Of a DNA stretch of 64,000 nt, positions 1 to 8,941 are shown one piece after another. Position 1 is the first letter of the stretch; each line of letters starts with the position of its first letter. Under the pieces are notes generated by a model. It was not told the origin of the DNA, did no database searches, and saw nothing but the letters and a program-made list of their open reading frames with translations. The position numbers were made by a program, and so were the translations under genes. Origin of the DNA: Streptomyces eurythermus (lineage in GTDB: Bacteria; Actinomycetota; Actinomycetes; Streptomycetales; Streptomycetaceae); NCBI RefSeq assembly GCF_014649115.1, contig NZ_BMSK01000010.1:1-64000 (forward strand), read 5' to 3'.

Positions 1-1052
1 GCTGATGCGCGAGGACGTCCCGGTTGACCATGATCACCACGGGCTGGATCATCCCACCCTCGCGCGATCACCCCTCAACCGCTATCACGCACCAGCTCGT
101 AAGACGACAAGAAGCGCCAGCCATCCGTACAGCAGGGAGACCGGTGCGACAGGTGCACGGAGAATCGTGCCGCTTCGGAGATGCGGGCTGAACGGAAGCA
201 AGATCGTGGCAGCCGCACAATCACCCTTGAGCCCCGCCCCGGGAGCGCCGAGGCCGCCAAGGTTCCGGTCGACGCGTCGGGTCAAGCGATCCCGCTCCGC
301 CGCTTCGGCTGCGGTAAGCCCGCAAGCCTCCCAGGACCTGAAGGACTGCCCGAGCACTTCTCGTGCCGCAGGAAGAATGAGGCGTAATCCATCGGCCACC
401 GCTGGCCACCCCTCACTGCGTCACCAGGCGCCAAAACCCCTTGCCCGGGTCGGGTGGGAGGTGTCATGTTTCCGCCCGACAGGCCAGTCCCCAGTGCCAC
501 AGTGAGCGCCAAGCAGGACACCCGCGCCGGCCACGTTATGACGTTCCTTGCGGGGTCCTGCGTACTGCGGAACCGGGCCGACTCGGCTGACCACACGGCG
601 AAAGGGCCCGCCTCCAACGCACACTCCCGGTCCCAGCCGTGCTGCCCTACGGCGCTGAACCGAAAGGGCACCCGTCAGCCGTGGGAGTCCTCTGGAATTT
701 CTCTGGGACTTCCGGCTTCATCAACCGGCACGAGCCTGAAAGAACTGAAAGACCATTCTCGCAGGTCAGCGGCCAACTCATCCCCGTCTCCGCAGGTCGC
801 CACGCTGCCAGGTCTCTTCCGGGGCATCTGGCCAGCCGGACTCAGTAGGTCCGCACTCAGCGTTGCTTGCCCTCGGCGCCCGATCGATACTCGCCGCCTC
901 GACAGGTCCGACCTGCCCGATAAGGTGCCTGACATTCCATCAGAACGAGCGTCAAATGAGCTTCAAGATACCTTGCAGAGCGTCATTTGAGCGTCAAGAT
1001 ATCGCCCGTAACGCCCATAGCGCACATCATGCGCACCCATCAAAACCGCAGG
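1..1052. other. No credible gene; likely decayed DNA
   Basis: About 1 kb with no reading frame that looks like a Streptomyces protein. The open frames on both strands overlap one another, are rich in Arg/Ser/Pro, and show no recognisable motif or convincing ribosome binding site. Base composition looks lower in GC than the coding region to the right. An imperfect direct repeat lies near the right edge (947-1002). I see no gene here; a remnant too decayed to recognise is possible. Confidence 0.5.
947..1002. repeat. Imperfect 25-bp direct repeat with inner dyads
   Basis: Copies at 947-971 and 978-1002 match at 21 of 25 bases, with a 31-bp period. Each begins GAGCGTCA and ends TCAAGATA plus one base. 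The central TCAAATGA of the first copy is TCATTTGA in the second, so the cores are also inverted complements of each other. It lies in gene-free DNA just left of an RNA methyltransferase remnant. A protein-binding or recombination role is possible but unsupported by any neighbouring gene. Confidence 0.5.
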
Positions 1053-1133
1053 TCAGAAGCCCTTCGCCGCCGGTTCAAGGATCGCGACGCACTCCACATG
1101 ATGCGTCATCGGAAAGATGTCGGCCTCAGTGAG
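1053..1133 (-). pseudogene. 3'-terminal remnant of TrmA/RlmD-type RNA methyltransferase
   Basis: Read on the minus strand, this stretch encodes LTEADIFPMTHHVECVAIL followed by EPAAKGF and a stop. The FPMTHHVECVA motif is the characteristic C-terminus of class I SAM-dependent RNA uracil-5-methyltransferases (TrmA/RlmD/RumA family), which lies near the catalytic base. Only the tail remains: upstream codons diverge and an in-frame stop appears about 27 codons before the conserved block. A second, more degraded copy of the same tail lies at 10198-10240 in the same orientation. Bases 1090-1117 match 10205-10232 at 26 of 28 positions. Whether this is a pseudogene end or one side of a recombination duplication cannot be settled here. 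Confidence 0.65.
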
Positions 1134-1377
1134 CCGCAGAAAAGGCCAGGTCAGAGGCGCTTTCTCGGCTCGCTGTGGAGCTTGAGGGCGCCGCGAGCGT
1201 CACGGCGGACAGTCCATGCTGCTCAACGGGGAACACATTGCGGCACCCGGATCGCCCCGACAGGGATCCACCTCGCTTGCTCCGGGCTTCAGTCGAGTGC
1301 CATTGCGCCGCACCCCCCTAGCGGCCGCCCTGTGCTGCTACAAACGCCTCGTCCGACCCACCACGTAGGACAACGGT

Positions 1378-2637
1378 CTAAGGCGTCGTCGTGGCCTGTT
1401 CGGTGGTCAGGCGGACCCTCCAGTCACGGACGTAGTCAGGGGGGATCGAGGCCAGGCGGGCTATCTCCACGTCGTCGCGGCCGTCGGCCCACGCCAGGAT
1501 CCGGGTCACGGTGCGGTTCCGCGCGGTGCGGAGGTCCTTGAGCATGCCTTCGAGGCGTTCGACTTCCTCGCCTTCGTAGACGAGCTGCCGGTCGACGGCG
1601 GCCCGTTCGTCGGCACGCAACCGCTGCAGATAGGCGGGGAGACCGGTCAGCACCAACCCCTCATCGTGCGCGGCCTTCTGGAAGCGTTCGGCCAGGGCCG
1701 CCAGCACGCAGTCCGGCACATCGGCGAGCGTGGCTCCGGGAGGTTTGGCCGCCTCCCAGGTGCTCCTGCCGGCCTCTGTCGTCTCGAACCAGGTGCGGGC
1801 CTCCGTCGGGGAACGGTCGCCGCACGCCGTGGCGCGATAGGCGTACAGGGCGGCGCGATGGCCGTAGAAGGTGAAACCGTCCTCGATCTGCCGGTCGGCG
1901 GCGCGGCACATCCGCCCCGGGACACCGCCGTAGCCCGAGTCGGGCCGGTAGTCGGCGTAAGCCTCCAGTTCCGCGTCGGTGGCCACTGCCCAGGACGGGT
2001 CGCACAAGTCGGGGTTTCTCGCGAGGAACGCGCCGACCTCGACCCGCCACGCGGGGACCGGGCTCATCTGGAGCCTGGGCCAGACGACGTCTCCGGAGGG
2101 GGCGAAGGTGTAGGTGGCGGCCTGCTCGATGTCGTCCCAGGCGGTGGCGGCCTCGGCGGACCACTCCAGTTCGCCGGCCGGTCCCGTACGGTGGATCGAG
2201 TCCACGAGCCGCTGTACGGCGGGCAGTATGCGCAGCGCGAGCGCATGCAACTCCTCGGCGGTGAAGAAGCGCCAGGAGTAGCCGCGCCGTTCGTCGTGCG
2301 CAAGGTGGGTCAGCAGGTGCACGAGAACACCGGGGGCCGGCAGCGTCCCATCGCCGAGTGCGCTGCGCGGGACGCCGGGGAGCTGGCGTTCCAGGTCCTC
2401 GCGCGAGGCTCGCCAGTCGACGTCCCCGAACCAGACCGCACCGCTCTGTGCGTCGATGGCCAGCCACTGGTGGTATCCCACGCCCGGTCCGTCCCGCTCC
2501 TCTTGCTGCTCGGCGTCTTCGTCGTGCCAGACGTACTCGGCGGGGGGCGGGTTCAGCCCCACGGCCATGAAGCCGTCCTCCGGGCGATAGCCGGTGAGGA
2601 TGTGGGCTGTGATCGGTGCGCTGTCGGCGGCGGTCAT
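1378..2637 (-). CDS. Unrecognised 419-aa soluble protein
   Basis: I do not recognise this family. The ATG at 2637 is preceded by GAGGA eight bases upstream, so it is preferred over an upstream in-frame start at 2697. The product begins MTAADSAPITAHIL, is acidic, rich in Trp and Tyr, and has no signal peptide or membrane segment. Residues roughly 320-400 look helical and charged, with a possible coiled coil around ERLEGMLKDLRTARNRT. They are followed by VEIARLASIPPDYVRDW, which could be a small helix-turn-helix. No catalytic motif is evident. It stands alone between decayed DNA on both sides, consistent with accessory content. Codon usage is normal for a high-GC actinobacterium, so it is probably expressed. 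Confidence 0.75.
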   Translation of the reverse strand: MTAADSAPITAHILTGYRPEDGFMAVGLNPPPAEYVWHDEDAEQQEERDGPGVGYHQWLAIDAQSGAVWFGDVDWRASREDLERQLPGVPRSALGDGTLPAPGVLVHLLTHLAHDERRGYSWRFFTAEELHALALRILPAVQRLVDSIHRTGPAGELEWSAEAATAWDDIEQAATYTFAPSGDVVWPRLQMSPVPAWRVEVGAFLARNPDLCDPSWAVATDAELEAYADYRPDSGYGGVPGRMCRAADRQIEDGFTFYGHRAALYAYRATACGDRSPTEARTWFETTEAGRSTWEAAKPPGATLADVPDCVLAALAERFQKAAHDEGLVLTGLPAYLQRLRADERAAVDRQLVYEGEEVERLEGMLKDLRTARNRTVTRILAWADGRDDVEIARLASIPPDYVRDWRVRLTTEQATTTP

Positions 2638-3054
2638 GAGGGGTTTCCTCTCGGTGGAACAGCAACCGCCGCAAACCGTAGTGTGCCCGTCGGTCACCAG
2701 TTCACTTTTGAGTCATTTATGCCTGGCTCGGCACGGCAGGCGGGCACCGTCGGGGCCCCGGTGTCACGCGAGGTCTACGCGCGTGCAAGTGGTGATCACG
2801 TTGGCCAATAATTCACGCGCCCTCCGCGTATTATTCACATCACGGCATGCTCTTGCAGTCGGCCCTCGATCGATTCGAACGCATGCCGGGCGGGTACGGC
2901 CGCATTCCAGATCGGCAAAACACCTGGTTGGTGCAGGGTTCCGCTACTCGCAAGGGCTTGCGGCGCGTTCCCCACGAACGCAACGTGCTTGACGCCGGCC
3001 GCCGCCGATCCGGCGTGACTTTTCACCACCGGCATTCGCCGAAAGGCTCCGCCC
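2638..3054. other. AT-richer intergenic stretch with an interrupted dyad
   Basis: No gene seen. The stretch is clearly poorer in GC than its surroundings. It contains an interrupted inverted repeat, AATAAT (2807-2812) and ATTATT (2830-2835), with CACGCG and CCGCGT between the arms. This could be a promoter or operator, or an end of the broken transposable element that follows. The ATG-proximal part also carries the upstream region of the minus-strand gene ending at 1378. Confidence 0.4.
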
Positions 3055-3893
3055 TTGAACACCGCACTCGCAGAAGCCCTCCTCGTCGCCCTGCTCCGTG
3101 ATCCGGCCGCAGGGCTGGCGGTTACTGAGGATCTCGGTGCGGTGTCGCCTGGCGGTCGACGGGACCTGATGAAGGACATGTGCCCGGAGCTGCTGTACGT
3201 GTCGGGGTTGGTGGGCACGGAGTTTGAGTGCGACGGTGAAGTCGTCGTGGCGGAGGAGATGTTCGGCTCTGCGGTCGACAACGAGGTGCTGGTCCGTGAC
3301 GGGGCGGGCCGCCGGTTCCGGTTGTCGCTGCGCGAGTGCTCGCCCTTGGCCGGGCCCAGGTCATCGCGACCGGGCCGGGGCCGCAGGCGGACGACGACCG
3401 CGAGAGGGCCTCGGTGCTGCTCACTCAGCTCAGCGATGAGGAACTTGCCGCAGTTCGTCAGCGGGCTCCCCATGGAGGTTCTGACCCGCTTCCGGTCGTG
3501 CGGCGACGGACTCGCAGAGCCTGGCGAGCCCCGGCCGCAGTACGCGACCACGGTGCCCGAGTTGCAGCGATACGAGGCGAAGGCCACCGAGCCGGGCGTG
3601 AGCGTAAGGGCCGTCAGGCGGTGGGCGCGCGCCGGCGACCGGGAAGCCGGGTTCGTGCGTGACGACCCCGACCGTGAGCGGTGACATGGGAAGCCTGGGC
3701 CGGGCCGCCGTGCGGTGGGCTGAGATGGCCCTGGGGATCACGGCCGAGCACGGGAAGGACCCGAAGCCGGCCCGTGGGATGGTGATCCGTTCCGTCGGCT
3801 CGCGCCTGGAGGCCCGCTCCGGCGCAGGGGAGGTGAAGCTGCCCGGTCGCGCGACGGCATACCGGTGGGTTCAGGCCGAACCGACCGTCGGGC
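3055..3893 (+). pseudogene. Mu/IS481-like transposase, frameshifted and truncated
   Basis: The protein can be followed only by changing frame at least three times. It begins MNTALAEALLVALL at 3055. Near 3346 it moves to another frame (VLALGRAQVIATGPGPQA, then LLTQLSDEELAAVRQRAPH), near 3475 back to the first frame (EVLTRFRSCGDGLAEPGEPR, then YEAKATEPGVSVRAVRRWAR), and near 3660 to the third frame (WAEMALGITAEHGKDPKPAR). The EVLT-RS-GEPRPQY block and the YEAKA-LGVSVR-RRW helix-turn-helix resemble the N-terminal part of Streptomyces Mu-transposase-C-type integrases. The DDE core is absent; similarity ends just before the GH32 gene at 3909. It is a dead fragment of a mobile element. Confidence 0.7.
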
Positions 3894-3908
3894 GCGGGCT
3901 CTCGCCCC

Positions 3909-5258
3909 TCAGGGAGTCGAGGGGCCGGGCCAGATGGCCGAGGCGTCGTCGCGGTGCGGGTCGGGCAGCCGGATCGGGCGGACCGGAATCGTGCGTCGGC
4001 GTCCTTCTGCGACGGCCGTCCACGGGGCGGAGTGCCCGGAGTAGCACAGGGTGGTCAGGGCGAACACGCCGTCGGCGTAGACCTCGACGTATTCGCCGAT
4101 GGTGAGGATGCGCAGGGTGGCGGCGGGGCCGGTCAGGACGGTTTCGCCCAGTCGGGTCCCATCGGGGCCGGTGACCCAGAGGTTCTTGCCGTCGCAGCCC
4201 ACGGCGAGGGCGGGACGGTCGCCGTCCGGTGTGTCGGTGCGCAGGGTGATCTCGACCGGCCCGGTGATGCCGAGGTCGCCGACCGCGTGCAGGGTGGGGC
4301 GGTCGGTCTCCTCCCCGAGCCAGGTGTCCAGGCCGGGCCACCATTCCAGGCGGGGAGACGAACCCCTGTCCACCACAAGTGACTTCGGCTGGGCGAGCAT
4401 GCCGCGGCAGCCGGCACCGGTGTCCCTGAGCCCGACGCGGCGGGGCGTGGTGTGCAGCACGACGCGGGAGCCGTCGGGCGCGGCGATCACGCGCGGAGCA
4501 TAGGCGCCGGTCGGGCCGAGCGGGCCCCGGCGGGTCCAGGGGCCCCTGAGGCGGGGAGCGGTCCACGCCTCGAAGCCCCGGGTGGCGCCGATCGAGCCGA
4601 GCAGCAGCCAGCTGCCGTCGTCGAGGCGCTCCAGGACCGGGCACTCCAGCTCGTCGACGTCGCCGGGTGAGATGAGCGGCGGGTGGACGGTCCAGTGCTC
4701 CAGGTCGTCGGAGGTGGCCAGCGCGACGCAGCCGCTGACCTCCACCGGGAGGGAGGCATCGCTGGCGCAGATGACCATGACCCAGCCGTCCGACTCGTCG
4801 TCACGTACGACGAATGGGTCGCGCCAGCCCATGCGTTCGCCGGTGCGGTACCAGCGTGGGTCCGCTTCGACGACCGGCCCGGTGCCATGGCGGCGCCAGG
4901 CTGTGCCGTCGGTGCGGTCGGAGTAGGCCAGTCCGACTGACTGGAGTGGCCAGCCGCCCGGTGTGAGACCGGAGACGCCTGTGTAGAACATCGCCATCGC
5001 GTCGGCGTGCCGCAAGGGATGCATGGTCCACACGGCCTGCTGGTCGAACCGGCCGGGCAGGCCGTTGCCGAAGGCGGTGCCCTGGGGCTGCCAGTGGACC
5101 AGGTCGGTGGAGGTGGCCCGGCCATAGGAGGTCTCCATCCGCAGATGGTCGAACTCCGGTGTCCAGGGCCCCTGCAGGTGCAGCACCGCATACGTGCCGT
5201 CCTCGTCGCGCAGGAGGGCGAAGTCGTTCACACAGAGGCCGGGCGGGGCGTATCGCAT
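3909..5258 (-). CDS. GH32-type beta-fructosidase, intracellular
   Basis: Five-bladed propeller hydrolase of clan GH-J. All three family catalytic blocks are visible: VNDF (Asp12, nucleophile position, in a degenerate WMNDPNG block), WRDPF (Asp147, transition-state stabiliser) and LECP (Glu205, acid/base). A C-terminal beta-sandwich domain follows from about residue 300. There is no signal peptide, so it should act on imported sucrose or fructo-oligosaccharides in the cytoplasm. The ATG at 5258 has AGGA seven bases upstream. A TTG at 5312 with GGAGGA is an alternative, but it would put an operator-like site inside the coding region. It is divergent from the LacI regulator and transporter operon. 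Exact substrate is unknown because the first motif departs from characterised invertases and levanases. Confidence 0.85.
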   Translation of the reverse strand: MRYAPPGLCVNDFALLRDEDGTYAVLHLQGPWTPEFDHLRMETSYGRATSTDLVHWQPQGTAFGNGLPGRFDQQAVWTMHPLRHADAMAMFYTGVSGLTPGGWPLQSVGLAYSDRTDGTAWRRHGTGPVVEADPRWYRTGERMGWRDPFVVRDDESDGWVMVICASDASLPVEVSGCVALATSDDLEHWTVHPPLISPGDVDELECPVLERLDDGSWLLLGSIGATRGFEAWTAPRLRGPWTRRGPLGPTGAYAPRVIAAPDGSRVVLHTTPRRVGLRDTGAGCRGMLAQPKSLVVDRGSSPRLEWWPGLDTWLGEETDRPTLHAVGDLGITGPVEITLRTDTPDGDRPALAVGCDGKNLWVTGPDGTRLGETVLTGPAATLRILTIGEYVEVYADGVFALTTLCYSGHSAPWTAVAEGRRRTIPVRPIRLPDPHRDDASAIWPGPSTP

Positions 5259-5282
5259 GCACAGTTCCTGTCGCTCCGCAGC

Positions 5283-5298
5283 GCGCAAACGCGTGCGC
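5283..5298. promoter_or_regulatory. LacI-type operator, proximal to GH32 gene
   Basis: GCGCAAACGCGTGCGC is a near-palindrome with the GCAA...TGC arms and central CG typical of LacI/GalR operators. It sits 25 bases upstream of the GH32 ATG and resembles the site at 5351-5368. Binding by the adjacent regulator is inferred, not shown. Confidence 0.6.
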
Positions 5299-5350
5299 TG
5301 ACGTTTGGTCAAAGACGAGGTCCTCCAAGGGCAAGCTCAAGTAGATCTGA

Positions 5351-5368
5351 ACGCAAACGCTTGCGCAA
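5351..5368. promoter_or_regulatory. LacI-type operator between GH32 and lacI genes
   Basis: ACGCAAACGCTTGCGCAA contains CGCAA and TTGCG arms in perfect dyad symmetry around ACGC. It lies in the divergent region between the GH32 gene and the LacI-family gene. With the site at 5283-5298 (about 68 bp between equivalent positions) it could allow paired binding that represses both directions. Confidence 0.7.
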
Positions 5369-5440
5369 CAGGGTGTACGGGTTTACGGTCACGTCACCCA
5401 CAGATCACACCGACGTGAAAATCAAGGGGAGGAGTCCGCA

Positions 5441-6463
5441 GTGACGGCCAGCATCACCGATGTCGCCCGTGCCGGCGGAGTCTCGGCGTCCACCGTGTCC
5501 CGCGCGCTGCGCGGCCGGCCGGGGGTGTCGGCGGAGGTCCGGGACCGGATCGTGGCCCTCGCCGCGCAGCTCGGTTACACCGCGTCCCGCTCGGCCTCCA
5601 GCCTGGCCAGTGGCCGCACCTACACCATTGGTGTGCTGGTCCCGTACGTGGGCCGCTGGTTCTTCGGCACCGTACTGGACGCTGCCGAGAGGGTGTTCAG
5701 CGCCGCCGGGTACGACGTACTGCTGTACAACCTGGGCTCACCGGAGACCCGCAAGCGCTTCTTCACCAGGCTGCCGGTCCGCAAGCGGGTGGACGCGCTG
5801 CTGACGCTCCTCATTCCTGATGAGGAGGAGTCGGCGGCGCTGCGCTCACTGGGGGTGCCGCTGGTCACCACGGTCGGCGGCCCCCGGCCCGGCTTCACCG
5901 TGGTCGGCATCGACGACCGGGCCGGCACCGAGAGCGCCGTACGGCATCTGGTGAACCTCGGTCACCGCCGGATCGGCATGATCAGCGGGGCCAGCGGACC
6001 GCTGCACTGGACCACGCCCATCGAGCGCCGCAACGCCTACCTCGACGTCCTGGCCGCCGCCGGGATCGACCACGATCCGACGCTGGAGGCGGACGGTGAC
6101 TACACCGTCGAGGGCGGCGAGCGGGCGATGACCGAACTGCTGGCCGCTGCCCGGCCGCCGACCGCCGTGTTCGCGCAGTCCGACGAGATGGCGATGGGCG
6201 CGCTGCGCGCCCTGCGCAGGCACCGGCTCAAGGTGCCGGAGGACGTGTCGGTCGTCGGCTTCGACGACCACGAACTCGCCGACGTGGTCGGCCTGACCAC
6301 CGTTGCCCAGCCGGTCGCCGAGCAGGGCGCCGAGGCCGCCCGGCTGCTGCTGCGCCGGATGGACGAACCCGACGCCGAACCACCTGCCGCGCAGGTGCAG
6401 ATGCCCATCCGCCTCGTTTTGCGTGAGACCACCGCCCCGCCGCACCCGCGCGGCCCGCAATAA
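5441..6463 (+). CDS. LacI/GalR-family transcriptional regulator
   Basis: A 340-aa repressor. The N-terminal helix-turn-helix and hinge read ITDVARAGGVSASTVSRALR, then LGYTASRSASSLASG, the classic LacI DNA-binding signature with a hinge helix. A periplasmic-binding-like sensor domain follows from about residue 62 to 335. The start is GTG with AGGGGAGGAG upstream. It is encoded between the GH32 gene (divergent) and the ABC transporter genes (same strand, 74 bp downstream), and two matching operators lie in front of it. It is therefore the likely sugar-responsive repressor of the whole module and of itself. The inducer is probably a fructoside or its breakdown product (inference). Confidence 0.9.
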   Translation: MTASITDVARAGGVSASTVSRALRGRPGVSAEVRDRIVALAAQLGYTASRSASSLASGRTYTIGVLVPYVGRWFFGTVLDAAERVFSAAGYDVLLYNLGSPETRKRFFTRLPVRKRVDALLTLLIPDEEESAALRSLGVPLVTTVGGPRPGFTVVGIDDRAGTESAVRHLVNLGHRRIGMISGASGPLHWTTPIERRNAYLDVLAAAGIDHDPTLEADGDYTVEGGERAMTELLAAARPPTAVFAQSDEMAMGALRALRRHRLKVPEDVSVVGFDDHELADVVGLTTVAQPVAEQGAEAARLLLRRMDEPDAEPPAAQVQMPIRLVLRETTAPPHPRGPQ

Positions 6464-6537
6464 CTCCCCGAGCCCCACGGCCCACGCCCGGAAAGCACGA
6501 CGGCACCTCGGACCCTCACCAGCACGGAGGCACAGCC

Positions 6538-7878
6538 ATGAGCTCAACCAGCAGAACGTACCGCCGCACCGCCTGTACGGGCCTGGCCCTGGCCCCCCTG
6601 GTGGCGCTGGCCGCCTGCGGCTCGGGCGGCCCTGCCGACACCTCCGCCGAGGCCGGAAGCGGCAAGGGCGTCATCAGTGTCTGGGCCCACCAGGGGCAGA
6701 AGAGCGAGGCCGGCGCGCTGCAGAGCGCGGTGAAGTCCTTCAACTCCTCGCAGGACGAGATCAAGGTCGAGCTGAAGCTGATCCCCGACGCCGACTACAC
6801 CAAGACCATGACGGCCACCGACCCCGCCAAGTTGCCGGACGTGCTGGAGTTCGACGGTCCGACCATGGCGAGCTTCGTCTACAACAAGAAGCTCGCCCCG
6901 ATCGACACGTACGTCTCCGCCGAGACGATGTCCAACGCCACCGACGCGAGCAAGGCGCAGGGCGAGATCGACGGCAAGCACTACGGCCTGGGCATGTTCG
7001 ACTCCGGGCTCGGGATCTACGGCAACAAGAAGCTGCTGGATGCGGCCGGGGTGAAGTACCCGACCAGCCTGGCCGACGACTGGACCGCCGAGGAGTTCAC
7101 CGCCGCGCTCAAGACACTGAAAGTCAAGGACTCCGACGGCAAGCCCCTCGACCTGCAGGAGAACGGGGGCTACGCCAACGAGTGGGGCACCTACGGCTTC
7201 GCCCCGATCGTCTGGTCCGCCGGCGGCGCCCTGATCAAGGACGGCAAGACGGAAGGCGCCCTCGACACCCCGGCCGTGGTCTCGGCCATGAAGACCTTCC
7301 AGTCCTGGAAGACCTACGTCGACCCCAACACCGACGGCAACGCCTTCGTCAAGGGCCGCGTCGCCCTGAGCTGGGTCGGCCACTGGATGTACCCCACCTA
7401 CAGCGAGGCCCTCGGCGACGACCTCGTTGTCCTTCCGCTTCCCGACTTCGGCAACGGCCCCAAGACCGGCCAGGGCTCCTGGGCCTGGGGCATCGGCGCC
7501 CACACCAAGAACGCCAAGGCCGCCGGCACCTTCCTGGACACCCTCCTGGACGACACCAACGTCACCGCTCTGACGAGCGCCAACGGGGCGGTGCCCGCCA
7601 CCAGGAGCGCGCTCGCCAAGAGCCCCCTGTACAAGCAGGGCGGCCCGCTCCAGCTCTTCGCCGACCAGCTCTCCAAGCCCTGCGGCGACAACGACATCAC
7701 CAAGTCCTGCGTCGCCGTCACCCGCCCGGTGACTGCCGGCTACCCCGTGATCACGTCGAAGTTCAGCGAGGCCCTGAACTCCATCTACGGCGGCGCCGAC
7801 CCCGAGAGCGCCCTGAAAAAGGCCGCCCGCGCCATCGACCAGGACTTCTCCGACAACGCCGGCTACCAGATCCCGTAG
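6538..7878 (+). CDS. Sugar ABC transporter substrate-binding lipoprotein
   Basis: A family 1 (CUT1) solute-binding protein of 446 aa. An Arg-rich N-terminus and hydrophobic segment end in a lipobox, LVALAAC, with Cys27 the predicted lipidated residue; a flexible Gly/Ala/Ser linker follows. The body has typical features of the class: ISVWAHQGQKSE near the start, a hinge region around LGMFDSGLGIYGNKK, and GSWAWGIGAHTKNAKAA near the C-terminal lobe. It has a strong GGAGG before ATG. It is first of three transporter genes, followed after 52 bp by the permeases. It should deliver the oligosaccharide that the GH32 enzyme hydrolyses. Confidence 0.9.
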   Translation: MSSTSRTYRRTACTGLALAPLVALAACGSGGPADTSAEAGSGKGVISVWAHQGQKSEAGALQSAVKSFNSSQDEIKVELKLIPDADYTKTMTATDPAKLPDVLEFDGPTMASFVYNKKLAPIDTYVSAETMSNATDASKAQGEIDGKHYGLGMFDSGLGIYGNKKLLDAAGVKYPTSLADDWTAEEFTAALKTLKVKDSDGKPLDLQENGGYANEWGTYGFAPIVWSAGGALIKDGKTEGALDTPAVVSAMKTFQSWKTYVDPNTDGNAFVKGRVALSWVGHWMYPTYSEALGDDLVVLPLPDFGNGPKTGQGSWAWGIGAHTKNAKAAGTFLDTLLDDTNVTALTSANGAVPATRSALAKSPLYKQGGPLQLFADQLSKPCGDNDITKSCVAVTRPVTAGYPVITSKFSEALNSIYGGADPESALKKAARAIDQDFSDNAGYQIP

Positions 7879-7930
7879 GACCCATCGGCCGGGGCAGCCG
7901 CGCCCGCCCCGCCGGGAACAGGACCCTCCC

Positions 7931-8938
7931 GTGAAATCCGTGGAACCCGCGCACGCCGCGCCGCCCGGCCCGGAGCAGACCCCCTCCGCGACAACCGTGA
8001 AGTCCGCGCGGTCGACGCGATCAGCGCGGCCGGGCCGCAAGAACCGCGACTGGCTGCACGGACTGCTCATGTCCGCCCCGGCCGTCGTCGGGCTCATCCT
8101 CTTCGTCGGTGTGCCCTTCGGCTACGCCGTGGTGCTCTCCTTCTACAACGTCCGCCTCGGCTCCCCGCTGGCACCCTCCTTCTTCGGCCTGGAACAGTAC
8201 CGGCGGCTGTTCACCGACCCGGACATGTCCGGCCCCTTCCTGCGGGCACTGCTGAACAACCTGACCTTCGCCGCGGTCGTCGTACCGGTGCAGACGGCCT
8301 TGGCGCTGGCCCTGGCGATCCTGCTCAACCGCAAGCTCAAGGCCATCGGTCTGTTCCGGTCCCTCTTCTTCATGCCGGTCGTCTTCCCGATGGCACTGGT
8401 CGCCGTGATCTGGCGGCTCATCTTGGCCCGCAGCGACCAGGGCATGCTCAACTCCGCACTGAACGCGGTCAGTCTCGGCAACTGGGGCGCCTTCGACTGG
8501 CTCGGTGACGGCGCCACCGCAATGGCCTCGATCATCGTGCTGTCCATCTGGCAGGGCGTCGGCTTCCAGATGGTCATCCTCCTCGCCGGCCTCCAGCAGA
8601 TCCCGGGCGAGCTCTACGAAGCCGCCCAGCTCGACCGCGCCAGTCGCTGGCAGCGGTTCCGCCACGTCACCCTGCCCGGCATCCGCGGCACACTCGTCTT
8701 CGTCGCCATGCTCACCTCGGTGCTCTCCTTCCGGGTCTTCGACCAGGTCTACGTCCTCGTCCGCGGTGGCGGCCTCAACGAGGAAGCCACCCGCACCGTG
8801 ATGTACCAGGCCGTCACCACCGCCTTCGACCAGAACAACATCGGCCAGGCGTCCGCGATCACCGTGGTCTTCTTCATGATCGTCGTCGTCCTGACGCTCA
8901 TCCAGCGCCGTGTCGTCCGGCCCGGAAACGAGGACTGA
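7931..8938 (+). CDS. Sugar ABC transporter permease, MalF type
   Basis: A 335-aa integral membrane protein with a long cytoplasmic N-terminus and six predicted helices. The EAA loop that contacts the ATPase reads YEAAQLDRASRWQRFRHVTLPG (residues about 231-252). It starts at GTG. It forms a heterodimer with the next gene product, which begins three bases after its stop. No ATPase gene is present in the cluster. In Streptomyces such CUT1 systems are usually energised by the shared ATPase MsiK encoded elsewhere (family knowledge). Confidence 0.9.
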   Translation: MKSVEPAHAAPPGPEQTPSATTVKSARSTRSARPGRKNRDWLHGLLMSAPAVVGLILFVGVPFGYAVVLSFYNVRLGSPLAPSFFGLEQYRRLFTDPDMSGPFLRALLNNLTFAAVVVPVQTALALALAILLNRKLKAIGLFRSLFFMPVVFPMALVAVIWRLILARSDQGMLNSALNAVSLGNWGAFDWLGDGATAMASIIVLSIWQGVGFQMVILLAGLQQIPGELYEAAQLDRASRWQRFRHVTLPGIRGTLVFVAMLTSVLSFRVFDQVYVLVRGGGLNEEATRTVMYQAVTTAFDQNNIGQASAITVVFFMIVVVLTLIQRRVVRPGNED

Positions 8939-8941
8939 CCC

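Noticed and set aside
3336..3662. Separate 108-aa gene in the second frame
   Set aside because: Its useful part continues the transposase protein from the neighbouring frame, so it is a piece of the pseudogene.
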